Part shown: one piece after another, positions 1 to 26,574 of the stretch | Layout of the letters: every line of letters starts with the position of its first letter | How positions within the stretch are numbered: position 1 is the first letter of the stretch | Assembly: GCA_018398765.1 (NCBI GenBank) | Contig: JAHBMJ010000887.1 | Location: forward strand, 1 to 38,611 | DNA from: Chromera velia | Lineage: Eukaryota; Sar; Chromeraceae | Direction: 5' to 3' | DNA length: 38,611 nucleotides | Translations under genes and position numbers: made by a program | The notes under the pieces: generated by a model | The model's database searches: none | The model's input: only the letters and a program-made list of their open reading frames with translations | Told to the model about the DNA's origin: nothing

Positions 1-183
1 ATTTGTGGCCATATCAAGATGGTTTCTTTCGAAGTTCTGCGTTTCTTGTGGGAGTGTTCTTCCGCCTAGTCCCTCCCCCTATCTCTCCTCCCGTTTCATC
101 TCTGGACAAAAAAGACTATGATTCCCTCTCGTGCTTATCTTCCTTCTACCTCTCCCTTCCTCCTGCCTGTTGGCTCTGTGCAG

Positions 184-6389
<6,206 letters not shown>

Positions 6390-7630
6390 GGCTTCAGGCT
6401 TAGCTGCGTGTCTAGGCGTTGGGATGGGAGCGAGAGAGGGAGACAGACAGAGAGAGAGTGAGAGAAAGGGATTGTCACACCAAGAGTAAGAATTAAAGAG
6501 AGAGGAACACTAAGAGATAGGAAGAAAAAGAAAGCAGAGAGACGGGAACGGACACATGGACGACGAGTGCAGAGAGGGAGCGGTTTATGACCCCCTGCAG
6601 CAATGCAAGGGCTCATCCCTCGCCCGACTACGGTCAGGTTTGGATGCTTCCTGAACAAGCAAGGGAAAACTCGTCGACCAGCAAGAAAGACCAGGGACGG
6701 GGTGGGTGTGGTGCCGCAGAGTGAGAAGGGGTAGCCGCCCCCTCTCTGCCCAAAACGGGTTTGCATGCTGTCTGGACAAGTAAAGGCAGGCAGCGTTAAA
6801 GCATCGTACTGCTGCTGTTCGAAAATCAACGGAAACAAAAGAGAACGGAAGGGGGGAGGGGGGGTAGGCAGACAGGAAGAATATCAGCCAGGCCAGGCAG
6901 ACAGGATGATGGAAGTAGACAGACAGTGACGTCTCCTCGCTCAAAACCTTCGAACCCTCGCCGGTCATATGAGCTGTGTGTCTCAGTGCGGCCGGCCGGA
7001 GTTTGGGGCCATCCCTTCCCTCTTAGGCATAAAAGTAAAAAGCAAACACAAACGACTTCAGCATAGAGGCCCCATTGATCTTCCCTTCCTTCCTTCCAAT
7101 CTTCTTTCTGAAAACCTTGTCGGTCCCAATTAACAAATGAACTTTAATGAATTCGTTAGCTTCGTGGCATTTTAACTTGAAATGAACTCGGAATTTAATT
7201 TTTATTGAAGCCGGCCCTCCGTTGCGTACGACTTAGATAGTGAAATTGTATAAATTGAATTGCGGCTGTTATAAAGCTAGTTATAAAGCCGGTTCTAATT
7301 GTGCTAGCGATTGTGTCTATCAAGTCAAATTGATTTTCAACTATTAAATCTCGTATTAAATTGTACTCGCAAATATGGTTTTGCAATTAATTGATCAAAC
7401 TCAGGAAGAATCTCGTATATAAACCGTTTTTAGCATAGTCTGAGGTTGTACCTGTGCGGGCTAGCCAGCTAAAGAAGTCTGGAGCGTTTTGGCAGTTTTT
7501 TTAAAAGTTACACGTCGGACATTCAACATTGAAACAGGAGGTCATTCCTCCAAATATTATTATCTCAATCCTAAACAGCTCTAGAAACGCCGCATTCAAA
7601 CACAGCTAAGCTTAATAATCTATATGATAC
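6390..7630. other. Intergenic: 3' flank of coiled-coil gene 1
   Basis: After the TGA at 6387-6389 come purine-rich GAGA/GACA low-complexity sequence (to about 6560) and mixed sequence to about 7130. From there the base composition turns strongly AT-rich. No exon chain is supportable on either strand. The minus-strand open frames here show no splice-compatible continuation or recognisable motif. Confidence 0.6.
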
Positions 7631-7638
7631 ATTAGCAG
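7631..7638. repeat. Target-site duplication, left (ATTAGCAG)
   Basis: ATTAGCAG lies immediately outside the left end of the element at 7639-9894 and is repeated exactly at 9895-9902. The identity extends two more bases (TA), which overlap the element's first bases. Confidence 0.85.
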
Positions 7639-9894
7639 TAAGGCTTGGAAAAGGTGTACCTCAGAAAAGGTGTAAACTAAGAAGCTGTACCAGATGAACC
7701 TGTTTTGCACCAGATGCACCTGATGCACCTGTTTTGCACCTGACTAAATGGAATTGGGTGAAAAGTGTCAGCGTCATGGCCATTTAACGCGCTGTGGCCC
7801 TGCCTCTATGGCTCCCCGCGGCCCATGCATGCAAGCGTGTTGCTGGGCCGCGGTACGCACGGAACAAGGCCTATATTAGCCGACCTTAAAAAAAAAATCG
7901 GCTAAATACAGGGCGAATGCGCAAGTATGCATGCGCGCTCTCGGATTCCAAAGCTGCTTTCTGCATCAAATCAAATCTACATATGTTGACTTCTTCTCTT
8001 TGCAGCATGAGAACTGTTTTATTCAATTTGGCTACTCTATGTAACATAAACGACTGTGCACGCATAGCAACGAGAAGCATAAAAAAGCAAAAGGATCAGA
8101 ACAACAGGTTTAAGTCAAGAAGCTGAGCCAACAGACTGAGTCCGTTTGCATACACAATGCCAAACGGTTTGCCGGGAGGAAAACAGCTTCGCCCACCTTT
8201 AGTAGCAATCTAAAGATGAATGCCAATGCACTAGGCCAATGCAGTGCTGTACGGAGATTCTTTTCAACATGAAGAAGAGAAGCAGAAACGGCACACACAT
8301 GTATAGGAACATGCATACACAAAGGTACGTTGACACTCTCCCTCTCGGTTGCAGGTAAGGACTTTTGAAACCTGGTGCCGTGTGCTTTTTTCGATTGGTG
8401 GGCTCGATCTATCTTGGTCAGTGAGAGTGGAATTGGCTTGCTCATTCAGTTTGGTGCTTTGCATGAGAGAGTGGAACCATTCCGACAGTCGATTCGCCAC
8501 TTCCGTCTGCTGATGGCTTGACGTCAAGTTTGCATGCTCACATACAGATCTGTATCTGTACTATCTGACTTTCTATCATACCATGGCTTGTTGTTGCATT
8601 TGGTACTTCCAGAGGGTTTGAAATCCATCTGTGGAGTGAAGTATAGCTTTCCTAGAGGCGTTTACACCTTTGTTCACGTGCTGTTAGTCATACCGGTCCT
8701 GTGTACCGGTCACTGCGGTGAATCATTTTTCACTGCTTGGGCTGGAGAGGGCCTGCAGAGCCACAAACTTCCCGAGCGGAACGATTTGATTCGTTTCCAC
8801 ACGGGTGGCGATTATCCCTGGGTCGGAATGACGGGATGCGCGCTGGTGGACAGCTTCTTTTCCTAGCTACCAGGGTGGGCAGTACATTAGGTTAGTGTGG
8901 AGGGAGTTGGAGAGTCTGGGGATTGACAAAGAAACAGGACAGCCCCCTGTTGATAAAAAAGAAACCAGCAAAGCGAAAGCTGGCGAAAGCTACCGCAAAA
9001 CTAAAAGACAAAGCCAAAGCCTCCCTTCCATCCGCCCGCATCAGACCCGAGGAATTTCCGGGAAGAAAGACGACATACTGAAGTCAGTTTTCAAGTAGGA
9101 CTTCGAGTGGGAGAAAGTCCGTGAGAGGTCTGCTCTCCCCTCTTCTTCTTCTTCTCCTTTTTCTTCTTTTTCTTCCTGTTCTTCGTCCTCTGTTGTCGGT
9201 TCGGGGTGGGGTGAGGGGGTGAATGAAGAGGATAGCCAGGTTATGACGGGGTTGGGCTCTGACCCTTTGAGATCAGACCCTCGCTTGCATGTACATGCCC
9301 TTGCTCAGAGAAGAAATGCAAACCAAGATCAAAAATTTCTTTTGTTTCATTCTTTCTTCTTTTTCTTTCTCATAAAACCACACCATTTGTCGTTGTTTTC
9401 TTTATGAGTTTGCTCTAAAGGGGCATACATGCAGTTTGAAGGTTTTATGGACCATAAGGACAGAACTGGACTACGGTGCAGCACGCAAACGGCGCCAAAC
9501 ATATTCAAATACTGTAAATTCATGCAGGAAAAACATTGGGCAGGTCAAAAACGTTGCTTAAACTGGCCCATAAAGAGATGAAGTCATGAGACAATTGGAG
9601 ACATGTTCTTTAATTGGACTAAAAAACTTTTGTTTACCTGTCGTCGCCTTTTTACTCATATTTTAGGCTGTTTTACATAATAAAAGTTTGTGTAGCTAAT
9701 CTATATCATAAAAAGCTGTTAGGCCTTGAATGAGGCACCTTTTGGCCGCTAAAAACACTAGAAATTAGCCCTAGAAACCTAGTTTTTATAAAATAAACGG
9801 TGTACCTTATTTTGCACCTGTTTTGCACCTAATTTAAGGTGCAAACTTATTTTTGCACCAGCACCAGCACCTTATGCACCTTTTCTCAGCCTTA
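7639..9894. mobile_element. hAT-like DNA transposon, apparently non-autonomous
   Basis: Left end TAAGGCTTGGAAAAGGTG; right end, reverse-complemented, TAAGGCTGAGAAAAGGTG. These give terminal inverted repeats of about 18 bp with two mismatches, flanked by an exact 8-bp duplication. An 8-bp duplication and an end fitting YARNG are known hAT superfamily hallmarks. Both ends carry clustered subterminal AGGTGCA/TGCACCT motifs, including an identical TGCACCTGTTTTGCACCT at 7724-7741 and 9813-9830; such arrays usually bind hAT transposase. The interior (about 2 kb) has open frames at 8534-8866 and 8895-9098, but I see no DDE/RNase-H or hAT dimerisation motif. It is therefore probably a non-autonomous copy mobilised in trans. 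Superfamily assignment is inference from the ends only. Confidence 0.78.
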
Positions 9895-9902
9895 ATTAGC
9901 AG
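9895..9902. repeat. Target-site duplication, right (ATTAGCAG)
   Basis: Exact copy of the octamer at 7631-7638, abutting the right terminal inverted repeat. Confidence 0.85.
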
Positions 9903-10412
9903 TACTAATATAGCAGCATTGCTATTTGAATTTCATATTGATTGTAGAAGTATTTAAAACCCATTAGTCGGCTATAGATTCCCAGCTAAAAGTTCATAAG
10001 ATTTAGTAAAATCGTATACTATACTATAGCTGAAAACGTATCATACCCTGTGAAATCTTAGCTAGCATATAAAATCATAATCATATAAATTAATATAATT
10101 TCCAGAAGCTAAGTTCCAATGCTAGCTCCGACGGCTTTGGTCATTTATTTATTCATTCATTCATAATTAGCTAGATTCATAAAATGATGATATTAAAATC
10201 CTACTTAAAATTTTTGATCTTATAACATTTTCTGCAAAATACTTTGAACTCTTTGAAATTCTTTAGCAAAATTCCTAGCTGAATTCTTTTAAATTACTTC
10301 AAATCACTCGGTTAAATTACTAAAACTTGCAGGGTATTACGGAGTATACTGATCGAAAGGTTAACAGTCTGCAAATGTTACACTGTATTCTTTTTTCTTC
10401 ACCCTCACTGTT
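9903..10412. other. AT-rich intergenic DNA
   Basis: AT-rich, with many TAGCTA/AAAATC words and an ATTCATTCATTCAT run near 10150. It lies downstream of the minus-strand CCP-Kelch gene and probably includes its 3' untranslated region near 10380-10412. It resembles 7130-7630, so the hAT element probably landed in an existing AT-rich island. No gene is seen. Confidence 0.55.
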
Positions 10413-18719
<8,307 letters not shown>

Positions 18720-19313
18720 CTGGCAGGAAGGGTCTCTGTACTCTGCCTTAAATGGTGGACCTCTGCGTCTGCGTTTGCTTCTGCCCCCCTCGACGAATTC
18801 TTCAGTTCATTTCAAGAGCCGCAAGGCCAGGAGTGATCAGAATGTTCAATCATTTGGATAAAATTAAAAAAACAAAAATCATGCATGTCTATTTAAGCAG
18901 CACCATGCATGCATGGCGCATTGAACCGAAAGTTGGTGAGTTTGCAAGTGGCTCGGCATGGCTCGACATGCATGCATGGCACCCGCACATTTCAGTTCTC
19001 GTGTTGTAATACACACACAGTTGTATGCGCTGTAAGCTGTAAGAATACACTGGAGGGTGACTGACGAAATTACGAACTGCGTGCAGTTGGATTCTTATTG
19101 ATAATGGACCCGTAAGCGCAGTGTTTCTACGCAAGGGGCGAATGTGATGTCGAATCGGTTCGGTGAAGCTTCCCGGTTTGCAGGCTCAAACGAGTCACTC
19201 ACTGATTGTTGTGCATCTCTCGAGGATCTAGAGGGGTGCCAGCCTCGTCTTTTGTGCCTTCATTAGTCTGGTTTTTTAGGAAGGAAGGACACCCAATCTT
19301 GAATAGCACAGGT
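18720..19313. promoter_or_regulatory. Divergent intergenic region between CCP-Kelch gene and coiled-coil gene 2
   Basis: About 590 bp between the last exon-like sequence of the minus-strand gene and the ATG of the plus-strand gene. It contains several GCATGC/ATGCATGC words (18881-18975). It should contain the start of gene 2 and possibly the missing first exon of the Kelch gene. I could not identify a defined promoter motif. Confidence 0.4.
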
Positions 19314-22258
19314 ATGGAGTACCAGACGAGCGCAGAGCGCACAAGTATGGAGCAGCAGAAGGACGCAGAGCTGGTATGTTCATGGCCGACCGGAAGAAAC
19401 ACTTGTACAGAACGATTGTGTTGTTTCAGCTATTTCTGATCTTGTGTGTCTTTGCAGAGTATCGAAGAGCGCATTCAGCAACTGGATAAGCTTAAAAGAA
19501 CCACCCGGAACATGAAGCGCCAAGTTGCACGGACCAAAGCTTCCACGAAGGTGATGGAAAAGAAGCGCGACGCGGAGAGGAAGGCCAGGATCAAAGCGGA
19601 GACAGAGCAAAGACAACTGAAAGCCCTCTTGGGTATCGACCCGAATTCGTCGGCCTCAAATCAAAGAAGGTCCAGGAATCTGCAGAAGAGACCGATAAAA
19701 CCAGTCGGACTCACCACCGATCTGGAGAAAAAAGAGCCTTGCCCCAGGGCTGTTGCCCCAAGCGCCCGAGACCAACTGCTCAGAGAACAGCGTAAGTCTG
19801 GAAGGGGTTGCCTTTCTTGCCTTCTGTCCACGAGCATAGCTTCTCTTCATCCTTATCCGTATTCAAGCCGGCTGTTTTGCTGTCGGTGATTTTCGAGAGA
19901 GTTCTCTAGTGTCCGTCTGTCCGAGGAATCAGCGTCAGATCAACGTGTAACGCCAGTCATCATGTGAGTTAGATTCCATCCAGAAAGAACCACAGAAGCC
20001 GACGATACCTGGGTGTGCAAATGGACCTACCTGTCTCTGCTTCTGCTCCGTCCTTCCGTGGATTGTTTCAGTACGCAAAGAACTGCAATCTCGGTCTCCC
20101 TTCCCCCCCTCTTTCGTTGATGCGTTGCGTCTCCACGACTTTGTGTGTACGCATCATGCATGCATCTGTTGTGCTTTGCACCCCGATCCTGTCGATGATG
20201 CAGTCAGGCTGATGGGAGAGTGCGCTGACAGGCTCCAACAGAAAGTTGAGGAGCACGAGAAGAAGAGGAAGTTGGCTAGCAGAGAGCTGCACAACCTCGG
20301 AGGCTGTGCCGGAACCTACTACAGCCAAGAGGAGCCTGCGTGTGAGGACGAGGAAGAAGACGGAGAAGAAGACGAAGAAGGTACGTAATTTTGTGAGTCT
20401 ATCTTTCTGTCCGTGTCTGTCGCGAGGTGTAGATGCAAGGGACACTCAATTCGACACTGTTCATGCAGGCCCCCTGCCCCCGCTGTCTGAGTGGTCGTGT
20501 CATTATTTTGTCGATGCTCCTTTCTTTCCTTTCTGTCTTTTGTCTCTTGTGCCCATGAAGAGAGGAAACGACCAAAAAGAACACAGTGTCTCTCGGTAAG
20601 TCTCTCTGGGTGTGTAGGCTTGTCATTCGTCTCGATCGTCGTTTGTCTTCTCACCTCGTATCCATTTGTTTCGGCCCATCGTGTTTGATCTCTTCCCTTC
20701 TGGGAATAGGCTGGGTCGTCGTTTTCTTTTTTTTGGCCCCTCAGTGTCCCCGTGTGTCTCTGGTTTTTCCGCGAAACACACCAGGCGCGTCTTTCTCCCC
20801 CCTCCGCCCCCCAAATTCTCGAATGCCTCCCTGCAGTCCGCCTTCCTCAAACAGACTGTGATGCCGAATCTCTCCAACAGCAGAACTCGGAACCTGGACG
20901 GAAGGAGGAGAACCGGATGGCGGTCTGTCTTCACGTTATTTATCATTTGTTTTCTGCGTGCACCTTTGTGTCCGCACATATGACCAAGAGTATCCACGAG
21001 ATAGAGCGTTCTAAAGCCGGTGTGTCTGCAGACTGAAGACTATAAATTTTCTCCTTGGCCTTTGGCGTTCCTTCCCATTCCACCTGCTTCACCTTCAGAG
21101 TTACCTTGTGCGGCTGTGTCTGCAGGCCGACCGCACGGAAGGTGATCAGACGGAAGACGAGGGAGAGGAACACTTAATCTCTGAATGCGGAATTGTACTG
21201 GATAAAAGGGTGGGTGGCTTGGTCAGCTTGGTCATGAACTCACTCTCGCTCTCATTCTCTCTGTGTGGGTGCCAGACCGACCGAAGAAAGGGGCCTTTGA
21301 AGACCCTTTTTAATTTGCGGATCCTCTTCTTCTTTTCCGATGTCTCATTGCTTTTCTTGACTCTTTGGCTCTCGCATATATTCTCTCTACTTAATTACTG
21401 GCTGCCTGCAGATCGAGTACCCCCCTGCTTGTCTCAAGGCTATTGAGATGATGAAGACCGGAATTGACAAGTTCTCCTCTGAGGAGCTGCGGGCCACACT
21501 CAGAGAGACGACCCGAGCTCTGCAAGCCGTCATAAAGCAGAAACACGATGAACAGACTGCATTTGTAAGTGAGCTCCGGCTTTCGGTACTGATGTTCTTC
21601 CTCCTCTGATAATAAAATTCATTCCCCTTTTCATGTCTCCTTTCTCACTTCTTTCGTGGTTGTCCGGCTTGATCCCCCCTGTGGCGGCCTTCTCATCTCC
21701 CTCGATCAGCTTCTGTCTCTTTCTGCTTTTTCGCATGTCTTTGCGTGGGTGTACAATCATCTGATAAGATGGCACTCGAAGTCTTTCCTCTCGCCCATCT
21801 GTTCCGCTTGCGCCATGCAGCGATTCATTCATGAGCCTTCACAGAGGCATTCAGGCATAATCGAATTTTCCTTTCTTTCCTTATTTCTTTCTTTCTTTCT
21901 TTTTTTTTTTTTCCTCCTTCCTTTCTCTGTACATGTAGGAGAGAACCATGCGAGCTTCCCTGGAGAGGCAGAGGGCTCTGAGGCAGAGAGCGGTCGAACT
22001 GCACAGGCAGCAGCTTGAGCTCGATCGAAGAAGATCATCAGCGAGTGCGGTGAGTGTGTGTGTCTTTTCTTGTGTCTCGATCGATCTGCCTATTTGTCGA
22101 TAGGCGCTGACGATGTGTGGACGCAGTCAACATGCGGCTTCGGAATGCAGGGAGTCGCGTGCACACAAATAAATGGGTCTCCCTGTCTGTGAAATGGTGC
22201 GGCACTCTTGATCTGCGAGAACTTTGGAGAAGGGCTTGTTCATTAGACAGTTAGACAC

Positions 22259-22291
<33 letters not shown>

Positions 22292-22522
22292 GAAGCAGGC
22301 AGACAGGGAGACAAAGAGACGGAGTGATCTTGTTTCCTCCCGGTTCTCTCCGGTTAATTTCTTTCTTTCAGCAGCTTTCTGTCCTATCCATCCCGACTGG
22401 CGTCCCTTTCTCCCTCCTCTGAGTCCTGTGACTTATTCATTTTTTTTTAATCTCCTCTCGTCCATCCTCTCGCCTCCCCCCTGCATCGGAGCAGAGGGAG
22501 GCACCAGATAACAAAATGAATG

Positions 22523-22573
<51 letters not shown>

Positions 22574-22654
22574 AGTGTGTGTGTGCGTGTGTGTGTGTGT
22601 GTGTATGTGAGAGACAGACAGACCGACAAGAGGCTGCACGCGAGCTACAGAGAT

Positions 22655-22695
<41 letters not shown>

Positions 22696-25286
22696 GGACT
22701 CACTGTCATCTCGCGCCCTCTCCACCTTCTGTGTGGCCTTTTTTCAACTCGTTTCTGCTCAGCGCGCCTTCCTTCCTTCCTTTTCTGTACAAATACCGGA
22801 AAGGAAAAAGGGAAGATGTCCTCGTGATCTTGGAATTCCCAAAAACTCATGCAGAAGCCCTGACGAGGAATTCATTCGCTCTCACAGCTGCGTCGTTGTT
22901 CTCTTTGTCTTTCTGCCAGCACCCTCCTTCACCTCCTTCACCGTCTGGCAGCCCATTTTTCATCATTTCACGACGGCAGACAGGGTGCACGATCTGTAAA
23001 GAGAGTCTCTCTTCGGTCCCTGTAGTCTCTCTGACTTCTCCTCCACCTTGCATGTAATTTTCTTTCTTTCTCTCTTTGTGTTCTCCTGCAGAGTCTCTCG
23101 AGTGGCTCGGAGGGGGGGAGCGTCTCCGAGAGATCATCAAGCGCTTCACATGGGAGCATCCCGCAGGGATCTGCTGAAGAGGACGAAAGCAAGCAGCAAC
23201 TTGCGGCACTTGGAGAGGCCGCACAGGCTCGATTTGCAGACGTGGTCGGTCAGTCAGTCAGTCAGCCAGCCAGTCAGTCAGTCAGTCCGTGAGTGTCTCT
23301 CTGTTGTATTCTTTGTTCTTTTTGGTCCTTCTTCCTCTTTTCCGTTCGCGAATGGAGACTTTGGAAATGGAATTTTGCATCTCATCTCTTCTGTTCTTGA
23401 CTGCTTCTGACGGTCCCTCTACATGAATGCAGAGAGAAGTGGAGGCGACGGTGGCAGAGTGCCGCGCGAAGGGTCTCTTCGAGACTGCAGAGCTGCTGAG
23501 GGAGGAGCAGGAGAGCGGGTTGCTCGTTCAGGTGAGCGAGTGCGAGGTGTCCCTTTTCTCCCTTTTGGTTTTTCTTGGGAGTCTACAATGTGCTGGTACG
23601 GTTGAATCTTACCCCCACTCTTGAAGTTCTTGCCCCCCCCCCCCCCNNNNNNNNNNNNNNNNNNNNNNNNNNNNNNNNNNNNNNNNNNNNNNNNNNNNNN
23701 NNNNNNNNNNNNNNNNNNNNNNNNNNNNCCCCCCCCCTTTTGGTGTGTATCTGTCTGTTCGTGAGGGCGGTGGGACCAAGGGGGAACAAAAACAAAGAAG
23801 TGTCTTGGAAAAAAAGAGTCACGATCTCCATTCACGCTCCTTGCCCCTTCAGGCAGTTACTGAGAACATTCAGTCCATCCCCAACGACATGTCCTACGAG
23901 GATTTCGAGGCGCTGCAGAGGGAGAGGCTCGGGTTGCCTCTCAGAAGAAGGGACGACCAGACAGCAGTGCCGATCGAGAAAAGAGGAAACGATGTGGCAG
24001 CAAATGAGGTGGAGTGCCAACTGCGCCAGGAGTTGAAAGAGAAGACGGAGAGAGACGAGATAATGAAGAAAAGGTCAGAAAGTGTCCCCATTTCAATTTG
24101 TTCCCTTTCTGCTTCCCGTCGGCCCTTTTGTCCATTCCCTTCCCCCCTGCCTTTCCTGTTTTCCTTTTCTTTACCTTCCCTTCCTTCCTTGCTTCCTTCG
24201 TTCGTTCGTTCGTTCGTCCCATAATTCCTTCACTTGCTTCATTCACTCACCCACTTGCTTTGTTCAGGCAGAGTTGCCCTTTTTCCGCCCTCTCTGGTTA
24301 TCCCGTCGTTGCATTCCTTTTGCCTGCTTTCGTCTTTTCTCTTTTTCCGTCGGGCCCGCGACTGACAAAGCTTTGTGTCCGTGTACAGACAGAAAGTGTT
24401 TGTATGCTGCTGCTCTGATCCTTCAAGAAATGAGAAAAATTTCCGGAACAGAGAGGATTCTTCAGTTTCTGATTGTGAATGTGTGTCAGCAGGTGTGAGG
24501 AGATTGAGGACAAGATCGAAGAGACCAGCGCTGAGTCAGTCATTTGAGAGAGGAAAAAAGTGTCTGGCACAGATGCAGCGTGCTTGTCTCTACACTCCTC
24601 TAGCTCGCAGGCGCGCGTTCTTCCTCGTCTCTCTCGGGTTTTTTGATGAAGGATGCAAAGGGGGATTGAAGTGCGCGTGAAATGTGAAGGCATGTGAGGG
24701 TTTTTTTTTCCTTTTATGAGTTTCCTTTGCAACATTTTTTCCCTGATGATTTTTCACTCAAAGCGTCTCTATCCGCTCATTCATGCCCCCCGTCTATCGC
24801 TGAATTTCTGTGTGCAGACTTCAGCGGGAACGTCGGGCAAGGTCGGCTCTTTGTGAAGAGACAGGAAAACTAGAGACCTGCACAGATCTCTCGTCATCGC
24901 TTCCTTCCTTCCTGTTTGTCTGTCTGTCTGCCTTTTCTCCCTCTGCCTTTTCCGCCTCGCCCTTTGATTGCCTAGCTGCGCCCCCCTCCTGTTGTGTCCC
25001 TTCCTTCATCCTGCACTCACGGGCACTTTGCTCCTCACGTGACGTGGCCGTCTGCCTTTCTGTAGCTGGATCACCCTGCCAGCTTTCTTAGCACTTTCTT
25101 CTTTCCCCCCCTCCAAAGTAGCATTCTTCCATGTTCTGTGGTCTTCGAACCTACTTCTCTCAGCCAGGTTCAGGTTTTCCGAGTTTCATTTCCTTCCTGT
25201 TGGCGTGTAAGTGGCTGATGAGTCATGATGGATGCAGGTTGGTACAAAGGGCCTTCTTCGCAAACAGGGGGATCACTTTGCAGTAA
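19314..25286 (+). CDS. Coiled-coil protein, paralogue of the gene at 184-6389, 3'-truncated (13 exons)
   Basis: Exons: 19314-19373 (ATG, MEYQTSAERTS), 19458-19791, 20204-20380, 20837-20922, 21126-21209, 21412-21564, 21939-22049, 23092-23244, 23433-23531, 23853-24073, 24493-24534, 24818-24841, 25238-25286 (TAA). Total 1,593 nt, 530 residues, phases consistent. An extra 33-nt exon at 20563-20595 would also keep phase. The N-terminus (residues 21-95) is a basic coiled coil (K-K-R-D-A-E-R-K-A type). A Glu/Asp-rich tract follows near residues 175-190. Residues 248-515 parallel copy A exon by exon. Copy A's further six exons (heptad region and Pro/Gln tail) are absent. The last exon is the least certain; after it the DNA becomes AT-rich and unrelated. 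An assembly gap sits in the intron at 23647-23728. Function unknown. Confidence 0.78.
22258..22312 (+). repeat. (GACA)n microsatellite in intron of gene 2
   Basis: ACACAGACAAACAGACAGACAG-type tetranucleotide run in the same large intron. Confidence 0.9.
22520..22692 (+). repeat. (TC)n(TG)n followed by (TC)n in intron of gene 2
   Basis: TC repeats run into TG repeats with GAG/CG interruptions (about 22522-22608). After about 45 unique bases come about 40 bases of pure TC. All lie in the large intron 22050-23091. Confidence 0.95.
23245..23292 (+). repeat. (GTCA)n array starting at a 5' splice site, gene 2
   Basis: Directly after exon 23092-23244 the intron opens GTCGGTCAGTCAGTCAGTCA and continues through GCCA variants to GTCCGTGAG. 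This gives many overlapping GTCAGT donor-like hexamers in 4-nt steps. Confidence 0.88.
23647..23728. other. Assembly gap (82 N) flanked by poly-C on both sides
   Basis: Runs of C abut the N block on each side (from about 23633 and to about 23737), within the intron before exon 23853-24073. No coding sequence appears lost, since flanking phases match copy A. Confidence 0.99.
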
Positions 25287-26574
25287 ATTCACCCGAACTT
25301 GGGAATGTTATAGGAATGTCTGTTTGCTAGCTCTGAACATCTACAGTCACAAAAATGTTGCTTACTCCCAGGGTTTTGCACATGCAACTTTTCTGTTTGT
25401 ATAAATTGTGTAAACTTCTTAGAATAGTTTCTAGATAATATTTTTTTTACTTTAGACCTTTTTTTGCACTCAATCTGTATAGTGGTAGTAATATATAGAG
25501 TGATACAATCAGATACATTAGAGAATACATACTAGAATATATTGATGAATATCGATCTATTTAAAATCTTAACAGAAAAAAATTAAAACATATTTTTTTT
25601 TTTGAATGGGAAAGTGTTCTTAATCACGAAAAAGATTAATGAGGACAAAAACAGGTTAATGAATGAGCGGTCAGAGCGGGGTCACAGTTAATGAAATTAA
25701 AATAAATGGTAATGAGTGGATGAATAAAAGGCTGGCTTTGCTAGTGATATTACTAATAACTAATTCATTGTTGGAGTATGTTGGAGTATAGTTCCTAATA
25801 TTTCCTGGGTACCGTATAGTTGTGTCCACTGTTAAAATAAAAATTTTGTGTTGATTTTGTTGAACGGTAGCCTGCATCAGTCAGATATTGCCATCTAGAG
25901 TACGTGAACACTGATGGTTGCATTATCATCTGGAGCTGCGTTAATGCCTTGTCCATGCGCGCCGCCGTCGTTGCGCCACATCGATCTACATGCGTACCTG
26001 CGTCGCCTGCCACGCCGCCACACTGCATGCGCACGTCACAAAGCAAGAATTGATTTCCGTTATCTTGCGTGAGTCGCGTCGTCAGTTAATCGATTGAAGT
26101 GCTCCAGAGACTGATTTACTGCAGAGGCCTTCCTCTGACAGTTTTTACTCTCTAGCAAAGCTGAACGATCACCTATATCGTCTCAGCTAGCAAGAGTAGG
26201 AGCTCCACCTGCCTTTGGCAAGCAGGTTATATATTTATAGCCTGTAATCTATTTCAACAGCGTTAAGCCACCACTAGCTATGAAGGTAGGATTAAGGAAG
26301 AAGAGCTCCACTCTGCTCCTCTCTTCTGGAATCATATCTCTTAATTGAATCTTAGAGAGCGCGAGGCCTTGCGACAAACAAGTTGAAAGAATATTAATCA
26401 TCGATCCACCGCATGATTGAATCGGATTAATCTGGCTAGATCCGGCCGGCCCCAGATATAAACACTAGCAAACACACACTTGAACTATAAATGCCCCCTA
26501 ATATCCCCGAGGCACTCACCTACACTCAGTATCACTCACCCATTGAAGTAGTTGGCAGTGTCCCCGGCATCTAT
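25287..26574. other. AT-rich insertion-zone DNA
   Basis: Composition changes sharply near 25290: TTTTTTTTACTTTAG, TAATATATAG and long T runs, then mixed DNA from about 25900. No exon chain or recognisable element end was found apart from the LTR element's flank. This DNA lies where copy A would continue with six more exons. Confidence 0.6.

Larger units (their letters stand above)
21412..24841 (+). repeat. Paralogous exon block, copy B
   Basis: Counterpart of 184-3012. The 42-nt exon (24493-24534) and the 24-nt exon (24818-24841, L-Q-R-E-R-R-A-R) have exactly the lengths and phase 2 of 2720-2761 and 2989-3012 (L-D-R-E-R-K-E-R). Confidence 0.88.

Noticed and set aside
8534-9098. Open frames in the hAT-like element as a transposase
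   Set aside because: No DDE, RNase-H-like or BED zinc-finger features could be recognised, and the frames are short and unconnected.
20561-20595. 35-nt exon of gene 2 with acceptor at 20560
   Set aside because: It would enter phase 1 and leave phase 0, putting exon 20837-20922 out of the frame that must end in phase 0. Only a 33-nt version or skipping it keeps the chain.
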